Shown: positions 34,427 through 45,781 of the stretch, piece after piece
How the letters are laid out: each line of letters begins with the position of its first letter
Numbering within the stretch: the first letter of the stretch is position 1
Source: Riptortus pedestris
Taxonomy: Eukaryota > Arthropoda > Insecta > Hemiptera > Alydidae
Length of the DNA stretch: 64,000 nucleotides
Direction: 5' to 3'
Assembly: GCA_019009955.1 (NCBI GenBank)
Contig: CM032231.1
Coordinates: forward strand, 111,372,001 to 111,436,000
Notes under the pieces: generated by a model
Told to the model about the DNA's origin: nothing
What the model saw: only the letters and a program-made list of their open reading frames with translations
Databases searched by the model: none
Position numbers and translations under genes: made by a program

Positions 34427-35213
34427 AAGTCCGTCACGCAGGGGCTGCGTAAACTAAGCAGATTTCCCTCATGAAGTTTATTAATAGATAAATATACATA
34501 CTGCTAACACAACAACACCGTGAATAAATACATTCGAAATAAACTTTTTTGTTGTCTCCTACTCAAATATTCCTACTGAATAATATGTTATTGTATTATT
34601 GTTTTTAATAAACAATTAAAAGTGAACAGGATTTCCCCCCCCCCCCCAGTCCACGAAAGTTCTATATCTATAATTTTCTATATTTTACGATCCGACTCAT
34701 TCTAATGGAGATATTTCGAATTTTTGAATCCCTCCCTTTCCTAGCAACCACTATTCCAAGTCAGATTTCAGCCAAAATGAAATGGTTCAGTATGGTATAG
34801 TTCAAATAATGTTTTTGGAAACGAGATATGAAAATTTTAATTAATGGCATCATCACACAACGAATTTGCAAGTATAATAATAATGGTCTCTTGAATGCAG
34901 TATATGGTATTTAAACTTCCAATAATGTGATTTATTTTGTAGCCAGTATGACACGAGTAGGAGTGGCGGTTTGCTGAAAACTAAAAAAAACCTTATATCT
35001 AGGGTTAATACTCATGTTAGGAAAAATATGGATATAACAGCATTTATAGGTCATTTAATTTCCAATGTGATTTGTTATATACAATTTTTACATAATAATA
35101 ACGGAGATATTTCAAATTGTCGAAAATCCTCCCCTCTAAACCCCCCCCCCCCGTGGTCCGATTTCAGCCGTTAACGAACTTGATCTTTCTTTTTACAGGG
35201 GAATCTGCTAAAA
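34427..35213 (-). mobile_element. HINE-like element with internal deletion of the (TA)n region
   Basis: The 3' end on the minus strand is intact (AAAGTCCGTCACGCAGGGGC, AACTAAGCAGATTTCCC). The body includes poly-C tracts at about 34636 and 35138. The sequence then jumps from GATCTTTCTTTTTACA to GGGGAATCTGCTAAAA, the 5' tip. Microsatellite, its palindrome and the 5' block are lost. Confidence 0.75.
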
Positions 35214-35262
35214 TACAACGCCGAGTGCGAAAGTTTTATCTGGTGTCTTGTTCTAGCTGCGG

Positions 35263-35425
35263 CTTTTAGCAGATTTCCCTTCAGGGAAATCAGCTATTGA
35301 GGTCGTACTCATGACGCGATTTTCAAAAATTTCTTCAAATGTCCATCGATCCTACCCAGGAGATGACGAAAATGAGGTCCGTTCATATTTCGTAGCTTAT
35401 TTCCCAACTCTTCAGGGGCTACCCC

Positions 35426-35489
<64 letters not shown>

Positions 35490-35743
35490 TGTTAACACCC
35501 ATTTATTGCAAATTATATTTACTATAAATATTGTTATATACATTTATTCTCTATTTTGAATATTAACCAAGATATTTGCAGTTTTATTAAATCGGGGCGC
35601 CTAACGGACGAGAGTTACTTTCCCGCCAAAAAGCTAGTTCGGCCGTTTCCTTCACTGGTTTGGCTCTCGTGAGGTTTCTCTATTGTAAAACTTCACGTGG
35701 GAAATCTGCTTAGTTTACGCTGCCCCTGCGTGGCGGACTTTTA
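35263..35743 (+). mobile_element. HINE-like element, short subfamily, internally deleted
   Basis: Clean 5' end (TTTTAGCAGATTTCCCTTCA, GGGAAATCAGCTATTGAGG) and 3' end (GTGGGAAATCTGCTTAGTTT, GCTGCCCCTGCGTGGCGGAC, TTTT). (TA)n spans 35432-35486. The block with the CTCTAGCGG palindrome and GATCAAGTTCG is missing right of the tract. A compensating substitution pair is not seen in the 3' hairpin. Confidence 0.8.
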
Positions 35744-36389
35744 TTTATACATAGTTTTATTGAAGTTGTTAGTTTTTATTTTAACTTATATATTTAATAC
35801 TCTTTAATTGTCCTAGGTAGTGTTCGTGTTTTTCATTTATTTTAGTATTTCCTGTTCCATTCCCATAGTTTTGTTTTTTATATTTTTTTTTTGTGTTCCT
35901 TTTCTTATTATTTTGATTACTAGTCTTTCCTCCACTTTTATGAAGACTCAAGTCACTTTGTGGACATCTATATATCAACGAATAAATAATAATTCATTTT
36001 TTAGTTCACACTGTATGCTTAGGATATTTAATGAAAGGATAAAGCTATAATGAGGTCAAGGAATGTCATGGTTGACTAGCCGCGAACGAGTTAAGAAACA
36101 CACGGATAAGTCATTGTCAATGCGTTGGAATGGGAAAACCATTGTCACTGCAAAAGATTAAACAAGGTGCTTTGTCTTTGTTGACAGGAAGGATGAAGAA
36201 ACCCTTCTCATCTACCTCTGTTGACAGATAGGACAACTTCTGACATCCACTTTGAACAGATTGTGCTATCAACTATTTCTTCTTCTGCTCACAAGGATCT
36301 TACTCTATCTAGTTTTTTCTTTTGCTTTTTCCAATGTTCCATTGATCACAGAAATCACTAATGCCAATTATTTTATGACAAAACACAAA

Positions 36390-36923
36390 GGGAACTATAT
36401 ACTATATCTAGTACTGTAATTAATAATAGTCAGAATAATTGTTATCTCAATCAAAATTTTATGACGAAACTTTAAGATGGGGGGGGGGGTGAGTCACCAG
36501 GAAATATTTGCATGCATCTCGTATAATAAAGGTCTCTTGAATACAATTTTTGGTATTTAAACTTCTAATAATGTGATTTATTATGTAGCAGAGTATTGTT
36601 TTCGTAACATGAGTAGAAGTGGCGGTTTGCTGAAATCTGAAAAATGCAAATATCTCGGTTAATATTCAAGATAGAGAATAAACATATATAACAATATTTA
36701 TAGTATATTTAATTTGCAATAAGATTGATTCTATACAATTTTTCGATCCGATGCATAATAACGGAGATATTTTGAATTTTTGAAAATCCTCCCCTCTAAA
36801 CCCCCCTTCCCTCTGGTCCGATTTCAGCTGTTAACGAACTTGATCTTTCTTTTTACATAGAACGACTAAATATCAAGATTGGTAACGATCAAACAAAAAT
36901 TGCGACCGCTAGAGCGGTAACAG

Positions 36924-36965
<42 letters not shown>

Positions 36966-37091
36966 TTTTGAACGGACCTCATTTTCGTCATCTACTAGTT
37001 AGGATCGATGGACATTTGAAGAAAAATTTCGAAAATTCCGTCATGAGTACAACCTCAATAGCTGATTTCCCTTAAGGGAAATCTGCTAAAA
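36390..37091 (-). mobile_element. HINE-like long-subfamily element, 3'-truncated
   Basis: Well conserved from TTACTATATCTAGTACTG-type sequence through poly-G (36478-36488, antisense of the poly-C tract) and GACCGCTAGAGCGGTAACAG. (TA)n lies at about 36930-36961. The 5' end is GATTTCCCTTAAGGG, AAATCTGCTAAAA. The 3' terminal hairpin is absent. Confidence 0.8.
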
Positions 37092-37279
37092 GAAGTATAG
37101 ATACTTCTTGATACTGCTAGAATTATGCGACAATTTTTAAATTCCCCTTAACATATGCCACAATTGCAAACTCCATATCGGTTGGATGTTCTCCGGAGGT
37201 GGATTTTACTCCAGTTTTTCTGAGTATAAACCTCGCCATAATAATAATTAATAATAATGCAAATAAATCTGTATACATA

Positions 37280-37415
37280 CTATGCTAAGGTATCCCGGCT
37301 TCGTTGGGGAATTCATTAGAGGCTGAATGATGATTGTATTAATTTTGGAAGCACTTTACTATGGACAGTATTTTTAAATTTCCCCGTCTCAGATTTTAGG
37401 GTATTAGCCTGAATA
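37280..37415 (+). mobile_element. TTE 5'-end fragment
   Basis: TAAGGTATCCCGGCTTCGTT, GGGGAATTCATTAGAGGCTG and CTTTACTATGGACAGTATTT match the first ~130 bp of TTE with many changes. A matching 3' fragment (GAGTTTCATAAAATTCGGAT, GGCGTGAAAAGGT) lies at 38050-38105 in the same orientation, with a HINE in between. Confidence 0.55.
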
Positions 37416-37464
37416 TCTTAGTAATTATAGAGAACTTATAGAATATTTTAGTCTTGAAGAAAAG

Positions 37465-37896
37465 GAAGTACGTCACGAAGGGGTTGCGTATACTAAGCAG
37501 GTTTCCCAAGTGCTGGTATAGAACACATTTGAACTCATCTCACCACATAATCTCTATTTCTATGTGAAAAACCGATGAGAAGAAGAGGAGTGCAAGGGTG
37601 AATGCTGAAAGCAAAGAAATAAGAATAACTCGCTTAATACTTGAGTTATAACAAAATGTATAGAATTAAAATAAAAGTATGAATTAGCGTCCACCTTTTG
37701 CAACTAAGGCTAATTGGGATAGTAGATAACCCACCCTTTCTCTTGTAAGGATGGGACTAAGGATTTTATTTGTTGAATTCCGTCAATAAATATATTCCTA
37801 TTGCCAAGGTGGGAATGGAACTCGCCAGCCACTCTTGGTTTACCATGTGAGATTAAGGCTTTAACTGACATGGCTATCCTGAGCCCAAAATGCATA

Positions 37897-37937
<41 letters not shown>

Positions 37938-38041
37938 ACTTATTTTTGTCATCTAGATAGGATCAAGGTCATTTGAGCAAATGAAAATTGCGTCATGAGT
38001 ACAACCTCAATAGCTGATTTCCCTTAACGGAAATCTGCTAA
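37465..38041 (-). mobile_element. HINE-like element interrupted by a SINE
   Basis: The 3' tip (GTACGTCACGAAGGGGTTGC, ACTAAGCAGGTTTCCC) and GAATAACTCGCTTAATACTT are at the left. (TA)n (37899-37926), GTCATCTAGATAGGATC and GATTTCCCTTAACGG, AAATCTGCTAAAA are at the right. The SINE occupies 37684-37886. The element lies between the two TTE fragments. Confidence 0.6.
37684..37886 (-). mobile_element. tRNA-derived SINE
   Basis: Antisense copy: CGTCCACCTTTTGCAACTAA, GGCTAATTGGGATAG at the left (SINE 3' end) and TTACCATGTGAGATTAAG, CATGGCTATCCTGAGCCC at the right (tRNA-like head). The B-box is degraded (GGAATGGAACTCGCC). Confidence 0.75.
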
Positions 38042-39189
38042 AAATGTTTTATTGATACCGAGTTTCATAAAATTCGGATCAGTATTTAGGCGTGAAAAGG
38101 TTTCATATAGTAAGTTTTTTTTTGTTATTAAGTTTGTTCAGTGATTGAGTTACTCTGGTGGTGAGCAGAAGTACTAAGCCCAAGGCGAACGTGTATTGGC
38201 AGCCATTATAGGGTAATTGTGTTTCCGTATGTTTTTTGCTTATAAATTTTCTTTTCTATTTTTTTCTCCTCATAGTAACCCTATGAGGAGTTATTTATTT
38301 GAATGCATTTCCCATTGCCACATGGCTTATTACATGTATGATTATGTTTAAATACATTTTTATTTACAATATATACACGTTAATCAATTATCTACTCAAA
38401 TATAATATTAAAATAAGTAAGATAATTACAAATAAAATTAATAAATGAAATGAAAAAGTAAATAAATAAAATAAGAAAAAAACAAACAAATCAATTAAAG
38501 TTAAACTCAACCGATGTTTAATTTGCGAGTCTATGTAAGGTAAATATATTGAATTATTATAAATTTCTTCACTTATGTTCTGTGCTAGTGGATGAGTGGT
38601 GTAAATGAACTCAGTGCTTTAAGGATAAAACGGGAGAATATAAATTGTCGAAAATGATATAATAACCAACTCTGCAAGGAAAACACCACAGACAGAAGGG
38701 ATTAAGAATGGATAGCGGAAAAATGTTTTGAACAAGGAACAAATCTATCACTACACTCCACGCTGAATGATTTCATAGCTATAAAGTGCCTGGTTTTGTG
38801 CCCTAACTTGAGGAGGGAATTTTGAATTATTCTAAGATTTTTACACTTATTGAGGACATCAAAACCAGAAACACTTAGAAGCCAATGATCTTATCAAGTT
38901 TTGGCTATATTCCAACTGACTCCACCATGTAACGTATACATCAGTGACTTTCCTACTACACAAATACATGTTTTATTAACTTAGCCAATCGTATTGGCAT
39001 TTATCTACTTACAACCGGCTCTTTATTTCCTTACTGTGTGCCTCCACTCTTGGCGGAATGCAGTTCTGAAGAAAGAATATGTTACCTTGTTAATGTATAT
39101 ATACTTTTGTTTCCTACTGCTTCTACAGCCTCAAATGCAAGATATGAAAATGTGGCTGTTTTTTAAAATATTTATATCTACACACATTG

Positions 39190-39860
39190 ATTTATTTATT
39201 TATTCTTACAATAATCGTATTTCGCGACTGGGGCGATTTAGTGACGAGTCAGATAAATTACTATAATCACTTTATTATATTTACGTAAATATACTCATTT
39301 CTTCAAATATTTTCAGTATTGTCCTACATTATAATTTTTTGGAAATGTTATATTTCAAGTAGTGTAATACGCGGTCTATATACTTCCTACAGTCATGTAG
39401 TAATTCGGTCAAAGTGTATGATAGGTCTACGTGAGACCTTAGATCGCAGTCAGTTAGTGTATATGTTTTATAGTAAGTCTACAGTTATAGTGTTGGCAGT
39501 AGGGTTCGTCATCTCCAGTAAGTAAGTGTGAGTAAGTCGTGAATGGCCAATTCTTAACCTCATTAAAACCTCTTTTTCTCTTCTAATTAGCCTTTTTGAG
39601 GAAGGCCATTCACTAAGTATACCTTATGTTTCAGTTCTCGAAGTTTGTTATCAATAGTGTCAAACCAAGATTTCTGCCATGAATGGAGTATCATATATTT
39701 TGCAAGGGCTTGAATACATTGATGTGTACAGGGTGTGTTGTGAGTTCTTTTTTGAGTAAGCAGATTTGGCAAGTTCGTCTACATATGTGCTTTGTCTAAT
39801 GTTTGTATGTCCGGGTAACCAGTACAAAGTTATTCTTTTGTTTAATGTAAAGACAAAATC
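39190..39860 (-). pseudogene. RNase H-type non-LTR retrotransposon, 5'-truncated relic
   Basis: On the minus strand, upstream-to-downstream: LYWLPGHTNIRQ then YVDELAK (RNase H C-terminal part), a broken linker frame (39587-39772), an IGH-type segment near 39545, CGLSRY-like remnants of the zinc tail, then a 3' UTR and (AAAT)n tail at 39190-39203. Stops and frameshifts are present throughout. The same family is at 25053, 45782 and 50197. The flank shows no clear target duplication. Confidence 0.6.
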
Positions 39861-40139
39861 CAGGCATACGCACTTTGATAAAATATACTAGTGAAAATGA
39901 AGTACGTTCAAATTTAAAACAGCCTTGTGTTAAATTAAGAACCTGGAATTTCTTTATATAGTAGTAATTAAGTAAAACATGTGCTAAAATTACCAGTTTG
40001 CTGGTAAATAAGCAACATTTTATTTTTTGTTAATTCTCGTGTTTTTTTTTAAAGATAACTAATTCCTGAAATTACTGAGAATGTTTACAGAGAACCAATC
40101 ACCTAAATTGAATAATTAGGGGAAGCGTTATTTTGGAGG

Positions 40140-40790
40140 AAATTAAAACATTAATTCCAAATTACTATGGAGAACCTGCCGGATCACTTGACCTCACACG
40201 CTTCCTTTTTAAAAATGCCCTGAAAAATGATAGAGGCGCCAGTGAAATTTGTCTAAAAAATGAAGGGTTAGCCGTGGAAGTGAATGACTAATGTGTCAAT
40301 AAATCAATGGTATTATAATGAGCGTGCCTAGGTGTGCAATCAGGATAAACACAGCGTCGGCCCGTCAGGCTATTACCTTATCCCGGGATTTACATAATCA
40401 TTACGTCGTTGGTGGTAGATGTCTCAATTTGTTGATGTTGCCGGGTGTTCCGCATGGTCCTGTATTAAGCACACCATTTTATGACCATATGCTCTTCTTT
40501 TGATGGCCACTAAATGCTACGGAGGATAAATAAAAGTGTTGTAATTAATGTGAAATGACGAAGATAATGATCGAATTGTGGGGACATAAGTATTTTTAAT
40601 ATTTAACCATTTCATTCGCCCGTGTGTTGCGCGTAACCATTACGAAATTAAAGGTAGTTACCTCGGTCGAGAGTACCTAATGTTCCATAAATCCCTACTT
40701 TAAATACCTTAGTCAATTTCAACTGGCTCATTTTCGTGTGGTAAGAAATAATTACTTTGAATATTATGGTAGAAGTGAGGTTTTAAACTG
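40140..40790. other. Repeat-free island 6 (possible conserved non-coding element)
   Basis: Unique, GC-richer sequence with AAAACATTAATTCCAAATTA, GTGTCAATAAATCAATGG, CACACCATTTTATGACC and GTAATTAATGTGAAATG. It resembles clustered homeodomain/PBC-type sites. The 61-codon frame at 40318 shows no motif. Confidence 0.4.
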
Positions 40791-41026
40791 TTATCCTGTG
40801 TCTAATTATCAGTTTTTAGTAAACTTAAGTTGAACATGTAATCTCATTATTTAGTTCCGTTATTGGCCCAAAATATATATACATGGTTCGATTTATCGGA
40901 AAAAATATAGTCATAATTAACCTCACGATATCATTATTTAAATAATCAAATAATATCCGGAAAGGGATTGAACCTTTAACAGAGACTCTCGCGAATTATA
41001 GATAAATCCATAAAATTATTCATCAT

Positions 41027-41290
41027 TTAGCAGATTTCTCTCAAGTCCAATCAGAAGTTCTGGTTCCTAGATGCTACACCTTTTAAAACACATGGCACTG
41101 TTTAATTTGACCGTAATTTAACATGACATTTACAATTAATATTTTTTGTAAAATGGTAGTAGTCAAACAATTGTTGTTCTATACGCTTAGTTCTAACAAT
41201 GAAAAAAATACATAGTTATTTCACTGTTTCAGTTGTCAAGCTTTTTTAAACCCCCACATCTACAGATTCAATTTTAACACTGTTATTAAA
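41027..41290 (+). mobile_element. Highly diverged HINE-like fragment
   Basis: TTTAGCAGATTTCTCTCAAG opens like the family 5' end. Later body landmarks (TTTCAGTTGTCAAG, AAACCCCCACATCTACAGAT) are recognisable but most of the sequence has drifted. No 3' end. Confidence 0.4.
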
Positions 41291-41780
41291 TTCCTAAAAA
41301 AAAAAAAAAAAATCTGCTAATAAAATTGGCTAAATGTAGATTGAGCATGTCTATGATGACTACACCGCTGTTCTTACATTCCAACAACGATAAGCATAAA
41401 AGTAATATGTTTTACTATGATTATGTACTATTAAATAATTTTTTTTTTTTTTTTTTATCGGAGTAGTTTGTAGTTATTAAATGTGGTGGAAGGAGGAGGG
41501 ACTGCAGAACCCAAATGGTCCCTAATCCTCAATACCGTTTTAAATTTCAATTATAAATTTTTTAAATTTATTCTCATATCTAAAATGCTACAAAATGAGT
41601 TAGTTTGTTCTTTGTGAAACAACGCTTTTCTCACAAGTCTGAGTAACTACCCTTAATATAGAAACCGAAATAACACTAGGTGACATAAGTTGTTAAATTT
41701 TCTGTGTCATTTTCAAGTCCAGATTGGCGAAAATGTAAGGCATCAGTATCTGGCCGAATTCGGCCGCCCATCATCAGCTG

Positions 41781-41882
41781 TTTTAGCAGATTTCCCTTAA
41801 GGGAAATCAGCTATTGAGGTCCCAGTAATTTCAAATGTCCATCGAACCTACCTAGGAGATGAGGAAAACGAGGTCCGTTCAA

Positions 41883-41938
<56 letters not shown>

Positions 41939-42680
41939 GCCTGTTACCGCTCTAGCAGTCACAATTATTGTTTAATCGTTACGAAACTCGATATTTAGTC
42001 GTTTTATGAAAAAACGAAAGATCAAGGTCGATAATGGCTGAAATCGGACCAGAGGGAGGGGGGGGTTTAAAAGGGAGGATTTTCGAAACTTCGCAACATC
42101 TCCGTTACTGTACGTCGGATCGAAAAATTGTGTAAAACCAATCCTATTGAAAATTAAATGTACTATAATTATTGTTATGGACATTTATTCTCTATCTTGA
42201 ATATTAACCGAGATATTTGCATTTTTCAGATTTCAGCCATCAGCAAACCCCCATTTATACTCATGTTACATAAACAACACTCTATTATATAATAAGCCAT
42301 ATTATTCGAACTTTAAATATCATACATTGTATTCAAAAGACCTTTATTTTACAAGATACATGCAAATATCTCCTGGTGCCCCCTTCTTAAGTTCTTGGAC
42401 TACTAAAATTTGATTGATTGAGATAAAAATTATTCTGATCCATTACAAATTACAGTAGTAGATATAGTAAATAGTTTTTAATAAAATTAATATGTTATAT
42501 TCTGATACGCTTCCTGTCGGCAGGTTATTGAAATTGACTGAAAAACTTCTTATTTCCGTTTGTATTTATTCACTTAATATTCACGGTGGTGTTGTGTTAG
42601 CAGCATGTAGATTTATCTATTACTGAACTTCACGAGGGAAATCTGCTTAGTTTACGCAGCCCCTGCGTGACGGACCTTTT
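41781..42680 (+). mobile_element. HINE-like element, full-length long subfamily
   Basis: Complete: TTTTAGCAGATTTCCCTTAA, GGGAAATCAGCTATTGAGG, a small deletion before AATTTCAAATGTCCATCGA, (TA)n 41886-41938, TTACCGCTCTAGCAGTCAC, body, CAATAAAATTAATATGTTA-type segment, and GAGGGAAATCTGCTTAGTTT, GCAGCCCCTGCGTGACGGAC, TTTT. The poly-C tract is reduced to GCCCCC. 900 bp. Confidence 0.85.
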
Positions 42681-43170
42681 GGTTTAAATATTGTTTTAAA
42701 GTCAAAGTCGAGCATTGGTTGAAATCGAGGTCATCGACAAAACGTTTCAAATCCCCGAAGATCTAGTAACCCACGAATTGAGGACAACAGGGATTTTGAA
42801 CCAGGGAATTTAGGAAACGATCTTTCAAACAGGTTCACATTCAAGCTGTCATTAGTATACGATTGCTTATGGTCCAATAGTTTTAAAGATGAACTGGTAA
42901 ACTATCAGGAACTTTTTGGAATGCTCGAGGTTAGAATTGTTAAACTACCATCCCGCTGTAGCCCGTAGCCTGGTGACCAAAGATAAGCATTATGAAGTAC
43001 GGGTTTGCAAAATATGACATTATGTGCCCAGTGTTGTCCCATTAATATGTCGCCTACAAGAATTTAGACAAAGAGGATAGAAATCCACAAAGAAATATAA
43101 TTTAATTTTTATCATCCTCTTCTTAGATCTTATCTTCCAATTAGCCATGGTAGAATAAGGCGATCCTCAA
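42681..43170. other. Unclassified intergenic sequence
   Basis: No gene. GTTAGAATTGTTAAACTACC, CATCCCGCTGTAGCCCGTAG (about 42930) is similar to 31233-31270 (AGAGTTGTTAGATAGCCATC, CTTTAGCCTGTAGCCTGC), and TTGTCCCATTAATATGTCGC to 31344-31363. The two regions share a low-copy repeat of unknown class. Confidence 0.4.
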
Positions 43171-43199
43171 TAAATAGCAATAACTCGCATCTCTGTTTC

Positions 43200-43640
43200 A
43201 TTCAATTTTGACGCTTCAAACATTTCGCTAAGGCTTTATGAAAGATTGCACCAGAATTTTATTCAACGGATTCTGGACCAGCTACAACCCAGTGCAATTA
43301 TTGCTCACCCGAATAAATGTTCGGCATCAGCGACCAGAATTAATTGTTGTTTACTGTTCATGTAATTGTCATTATGCAGATTGTAAATACAAGCTATTGG
43401 GGCCTATAAATGCTGGCAGGAGTTCCACAAATGGAAGAGAGAATTGTGTAGCGCACCGGGCTTTTTTATTGCGTGACCGGTTGATATCCGATCGCCCAAT
43501 TAGCCGATTTCTTTATTCGAAAGGATTCGGTTTCGGCCAAGACGGACGAGTTGGAGTGTTCGAGGCCGCCGGCTTTTGCTAATTAATTGTGATTTCTTTT
43601 GTGAACGCTTTTTTTTTCCGAGAATGTTAGCTTCTGCGCC
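43200..43640. other. Repeat-free island 7 with a 114-codon open frame
   Basis: Unique sequence containing GAATTAATTGTTGTTTAC, CATGTAATTGTCATTATGC and GGGCCTATAAATGCTGG. A plus-strand frame at 43238-43582 is open for 114 codons but has no recognisable domain, no clear initiation context and no visible partner exons. The AT motifs make a regulatory element at least as likely. If it is an exon, a flanking splice site should be detectable by conservation. Confidence 0.3.
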
Positions 43641-43755
43641 AATTTAGGAATACTTTTAAAGCGGATATTCAAATTTTGATATGACCCATTCGGATTGATT
43701 TATCGGTGGCTCCATCTGGGGTTCCCGATATTTAATAACTAAATTTTAAATGAGT

Positions 43756-43856
43756 TTGAGTAGATTTCCCTTATGGTTACAACCATGAAGCGATTTTATA
43801 GAATGCTCTTCAAATCATCGATCCTACCTACGAGATATCGAAATTCAGGTTCATTC

Positions 43857-43865
<9 letters not shown>
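43756..43865 (+). mobile_element. Diverged HINE-like 5' end
   Basis: GAGTAGATTTCCCTTATGG, ATCATCGATCCTACCTACGA and GAAATTCAGGTTCATTCAAA lead into (TA)n at 43862-43908. The other half is not on the right. Instead the duplicated segment at 43909 starts, implying recombination within (TA)n. Confidence 0.6.
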
Positions 43866-43908
<43 letters not shown>

Positions 43909-43913
<5 letters not shown>

Positions 43914-44588
43914 CTTTTTATTGGCAGATGAACATAAAATAAAGAATATAACGTATAAATAACGTAAAACATCTCTTTTTCCAACACAAAACAAATTTTT
44001 ATTCCCCTTTTTCTATTTTTTTTTTTTTTATGTAGTCTTAATTTTTTTTTCATGTTTTTAAATATATACATATACACATATATACAGTTTTGAAATGAAC
44101 TCATTTTCGTCATCCCCTCGCTAAAATAGATGGACATTTAAGGACATTTTTCAAAAATCACGTCATGAATACCAATAACTGATTTCCCTTAAATAAAATC
44201 TGCTAAAAGTAGACTTATAAGTGGACGGAAGGTCTCTAAAAAAAATAATATATTATGAGGAAAGTGTACAAGGCAGAGCTGCAATATAATAGAAAATCTG
44301 TGGAATTTCTGAAAACATGGCATGGGCGATTTAGACCAACAATTAGACATACTTTCATGCAGTATTTACTACTAGGGTCTGTACAATTTTTCGTTTTGGA
44401 CAATTTGACTGCTTCTTCCTCGTTCGAAAGAATCTACAGCTATTTTTTGTGAAAAGATAAGTTGTATTATTGCAGGATCAAATATTCGTCACATGGACTC
44501 TTTTCATATTGAATATTTTAACTACAAGCTTTTTTTTCTGGCCTCAGTTTGTACGTCGTTACTATGATATCGCTAAATAACGGTTGTA
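43909..44588. repeat. Duplicated segment, copy A (partner at 63041-63773)
   Basis: AAGCCTTTTTATTGGCAGAT to CGCTAAATAACGGTTGTA aligns along its length with 63041-63773. It includes an antisense HINE 5' part (44085-44207), a spacer (TTTTTCCAACACAAAACAAA) and 380 bp of non-HINE flank (ACATGGCATGGGCGATTTAG, TCTTCCTCGTTC). The unique flank duplicated together with HINE sequence argues for segmental duplication or an unknown larger transposon. The short frame at 44255-44452 lies in it and is not supported. Confidence 0.8.
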
Positions 44589-45610
44589 TGTATATATACA
44601 TGTCAGTTAACAGTCAATCGGTCGTGGTTTTTGTTCCATCGTTACCAAACTCCATATAATATAAGCGTTTCATGTGAAACTAAAGATCAAGTGATATTAT
44701 TAGATATATTTGCATTCTTTTTAATTTTCAGTCTTCAATAAAACCCTAGGTTAGGCATCGCGCTTTAACAATAAGCCAATATATCATTAATAGTTATTTA
44801 TTATACAAGTGACGAAAGTGGACCATTTTACAACTCGAGTGAAACGTTTACCCACACGAGCGAAGCGAGTGTGGTAATTTCACGAGAGTTGTAAATTCTA
44901 CTTTCGTCACGAGTGTAATATTAAATTTTTTCTGTAATCGTGTAATACATGATCAGATCTAACCAGAATATGAACAAAATTAGGATGTTGTGAAGATTAT
45001 GGTATGTTGTTGGTAGGTTATAAGCATGGTTGTGAAAGGTTATAAGCATAGTTATAAAACAACTAGTGATGATTGTGAAGTAGTGCAGTTATAAACAAGT
45101 GCAGGTTATAAACAAGGAAGGTAATTATTATTATATTTAAATTTTAAAATATATTGATTATTTCCACCAATAATTCACTCACATTTCAATTTATTTTGTT
45201 AAAATAAATTCTTACAATGTTAAGAAACATTTAAAAGCATTTAATTTCCAACTTTAAATTATTTTTTAATTTATAATTATTAATAATTAAGAAGGCAATT
45301 CACTTTCTTCACTCTATTGCAAAATGTTTCACTTTCTTCACTCATTTCAGTTTAGTAATGTTACCATTATTCAACGATTACAGAAAAACGTCTTTTTCCA
45401 AGCTAAAATACCAAATATTGTTTTCAACTGACCTTCATTATGGGAAGCTCTTGCAATTTTACGTTCCGTGATGACGCCACCAATTAAGATTTTACATTCT
45501 TGACACGAAAACATTTATTAGTTCTCTATACTATACTCGATATTTGACTTTTCGAATTCCAATCTTTGGCGAAATGTCAGGGAGAAAATAAATGCTTAGA
45601 GGAAATTGTA
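44589..45610 (+). mobile_element. HINE-like body fragment split by a foldback-type element
   Basis: 44589-44790 (GTTACCAAACTCCATATAAT, AAAGATCAAGTG, CATTCTTTTTAATTTTCAG) and about 45395-45610 (AAATACCAAATATTGTTTTC, CATTATGGGAAGCTCTTGCA) are collinear parts of one body. The 584-bp element at 44791-45374 lies between them, so it inserted after the HINE. Confidence 0.55.
44791..45374 (+). mobile_element. 0.6-kb unclassified element, copy 1 of an inverted pair
   Basis: TAGTTATTTATTATACAAGT to GTTACCATTATTCAA recurs inverted at 49597-50199 with high identity. Near its start an imperfect hairpin of about 115 bp (about 44803-44918) pairs GTGACGAAAGT with ACTTTCGTCAC around ACACGAGCGAAGCGAGTGTG. Near its other end are GTGAAGAAAG-like motifs in antisense (CTTTCTTCAC twice). 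No TIRs at the extreme ends, no coding capacity. Confidence 0.8.
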
Positions 45611-45661
45611 GTTTGAATGTTTATCTAAAACAGCGAGAAAGCAGTGTATAATTTAGGTAAT

Positions 45662-45781
45662 GGAGCTCAGCTTAGCCATGTGAGTCGAAGCGATGGCTTT
45701 AATCTCACATGGTAAGCCTAGAGTGGCGAGTTCGATTCTCGAGTGGACTTTTGGGAATTTATTCAGTGACATTTTCATTAT
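45662..45781 (+). mobile_element. tRNA-derived SINE, 5' part
   Basis: GAGCTCAGCTTAGCCATGTG, the A-box region, and B-box GTTCGATTCTC (45731-45741) are well kept. It is interrupted at TTCATTA by a retrotransposon; the 3' part resumes at 46970. Confidence 0.8.

Noticed and set aside
44255..44452. 65-codon frame in the duplicated segment
   Set aside because: The frame is broken in the paralogous copy at 63.4-63.7 kb, so it is not constrained.
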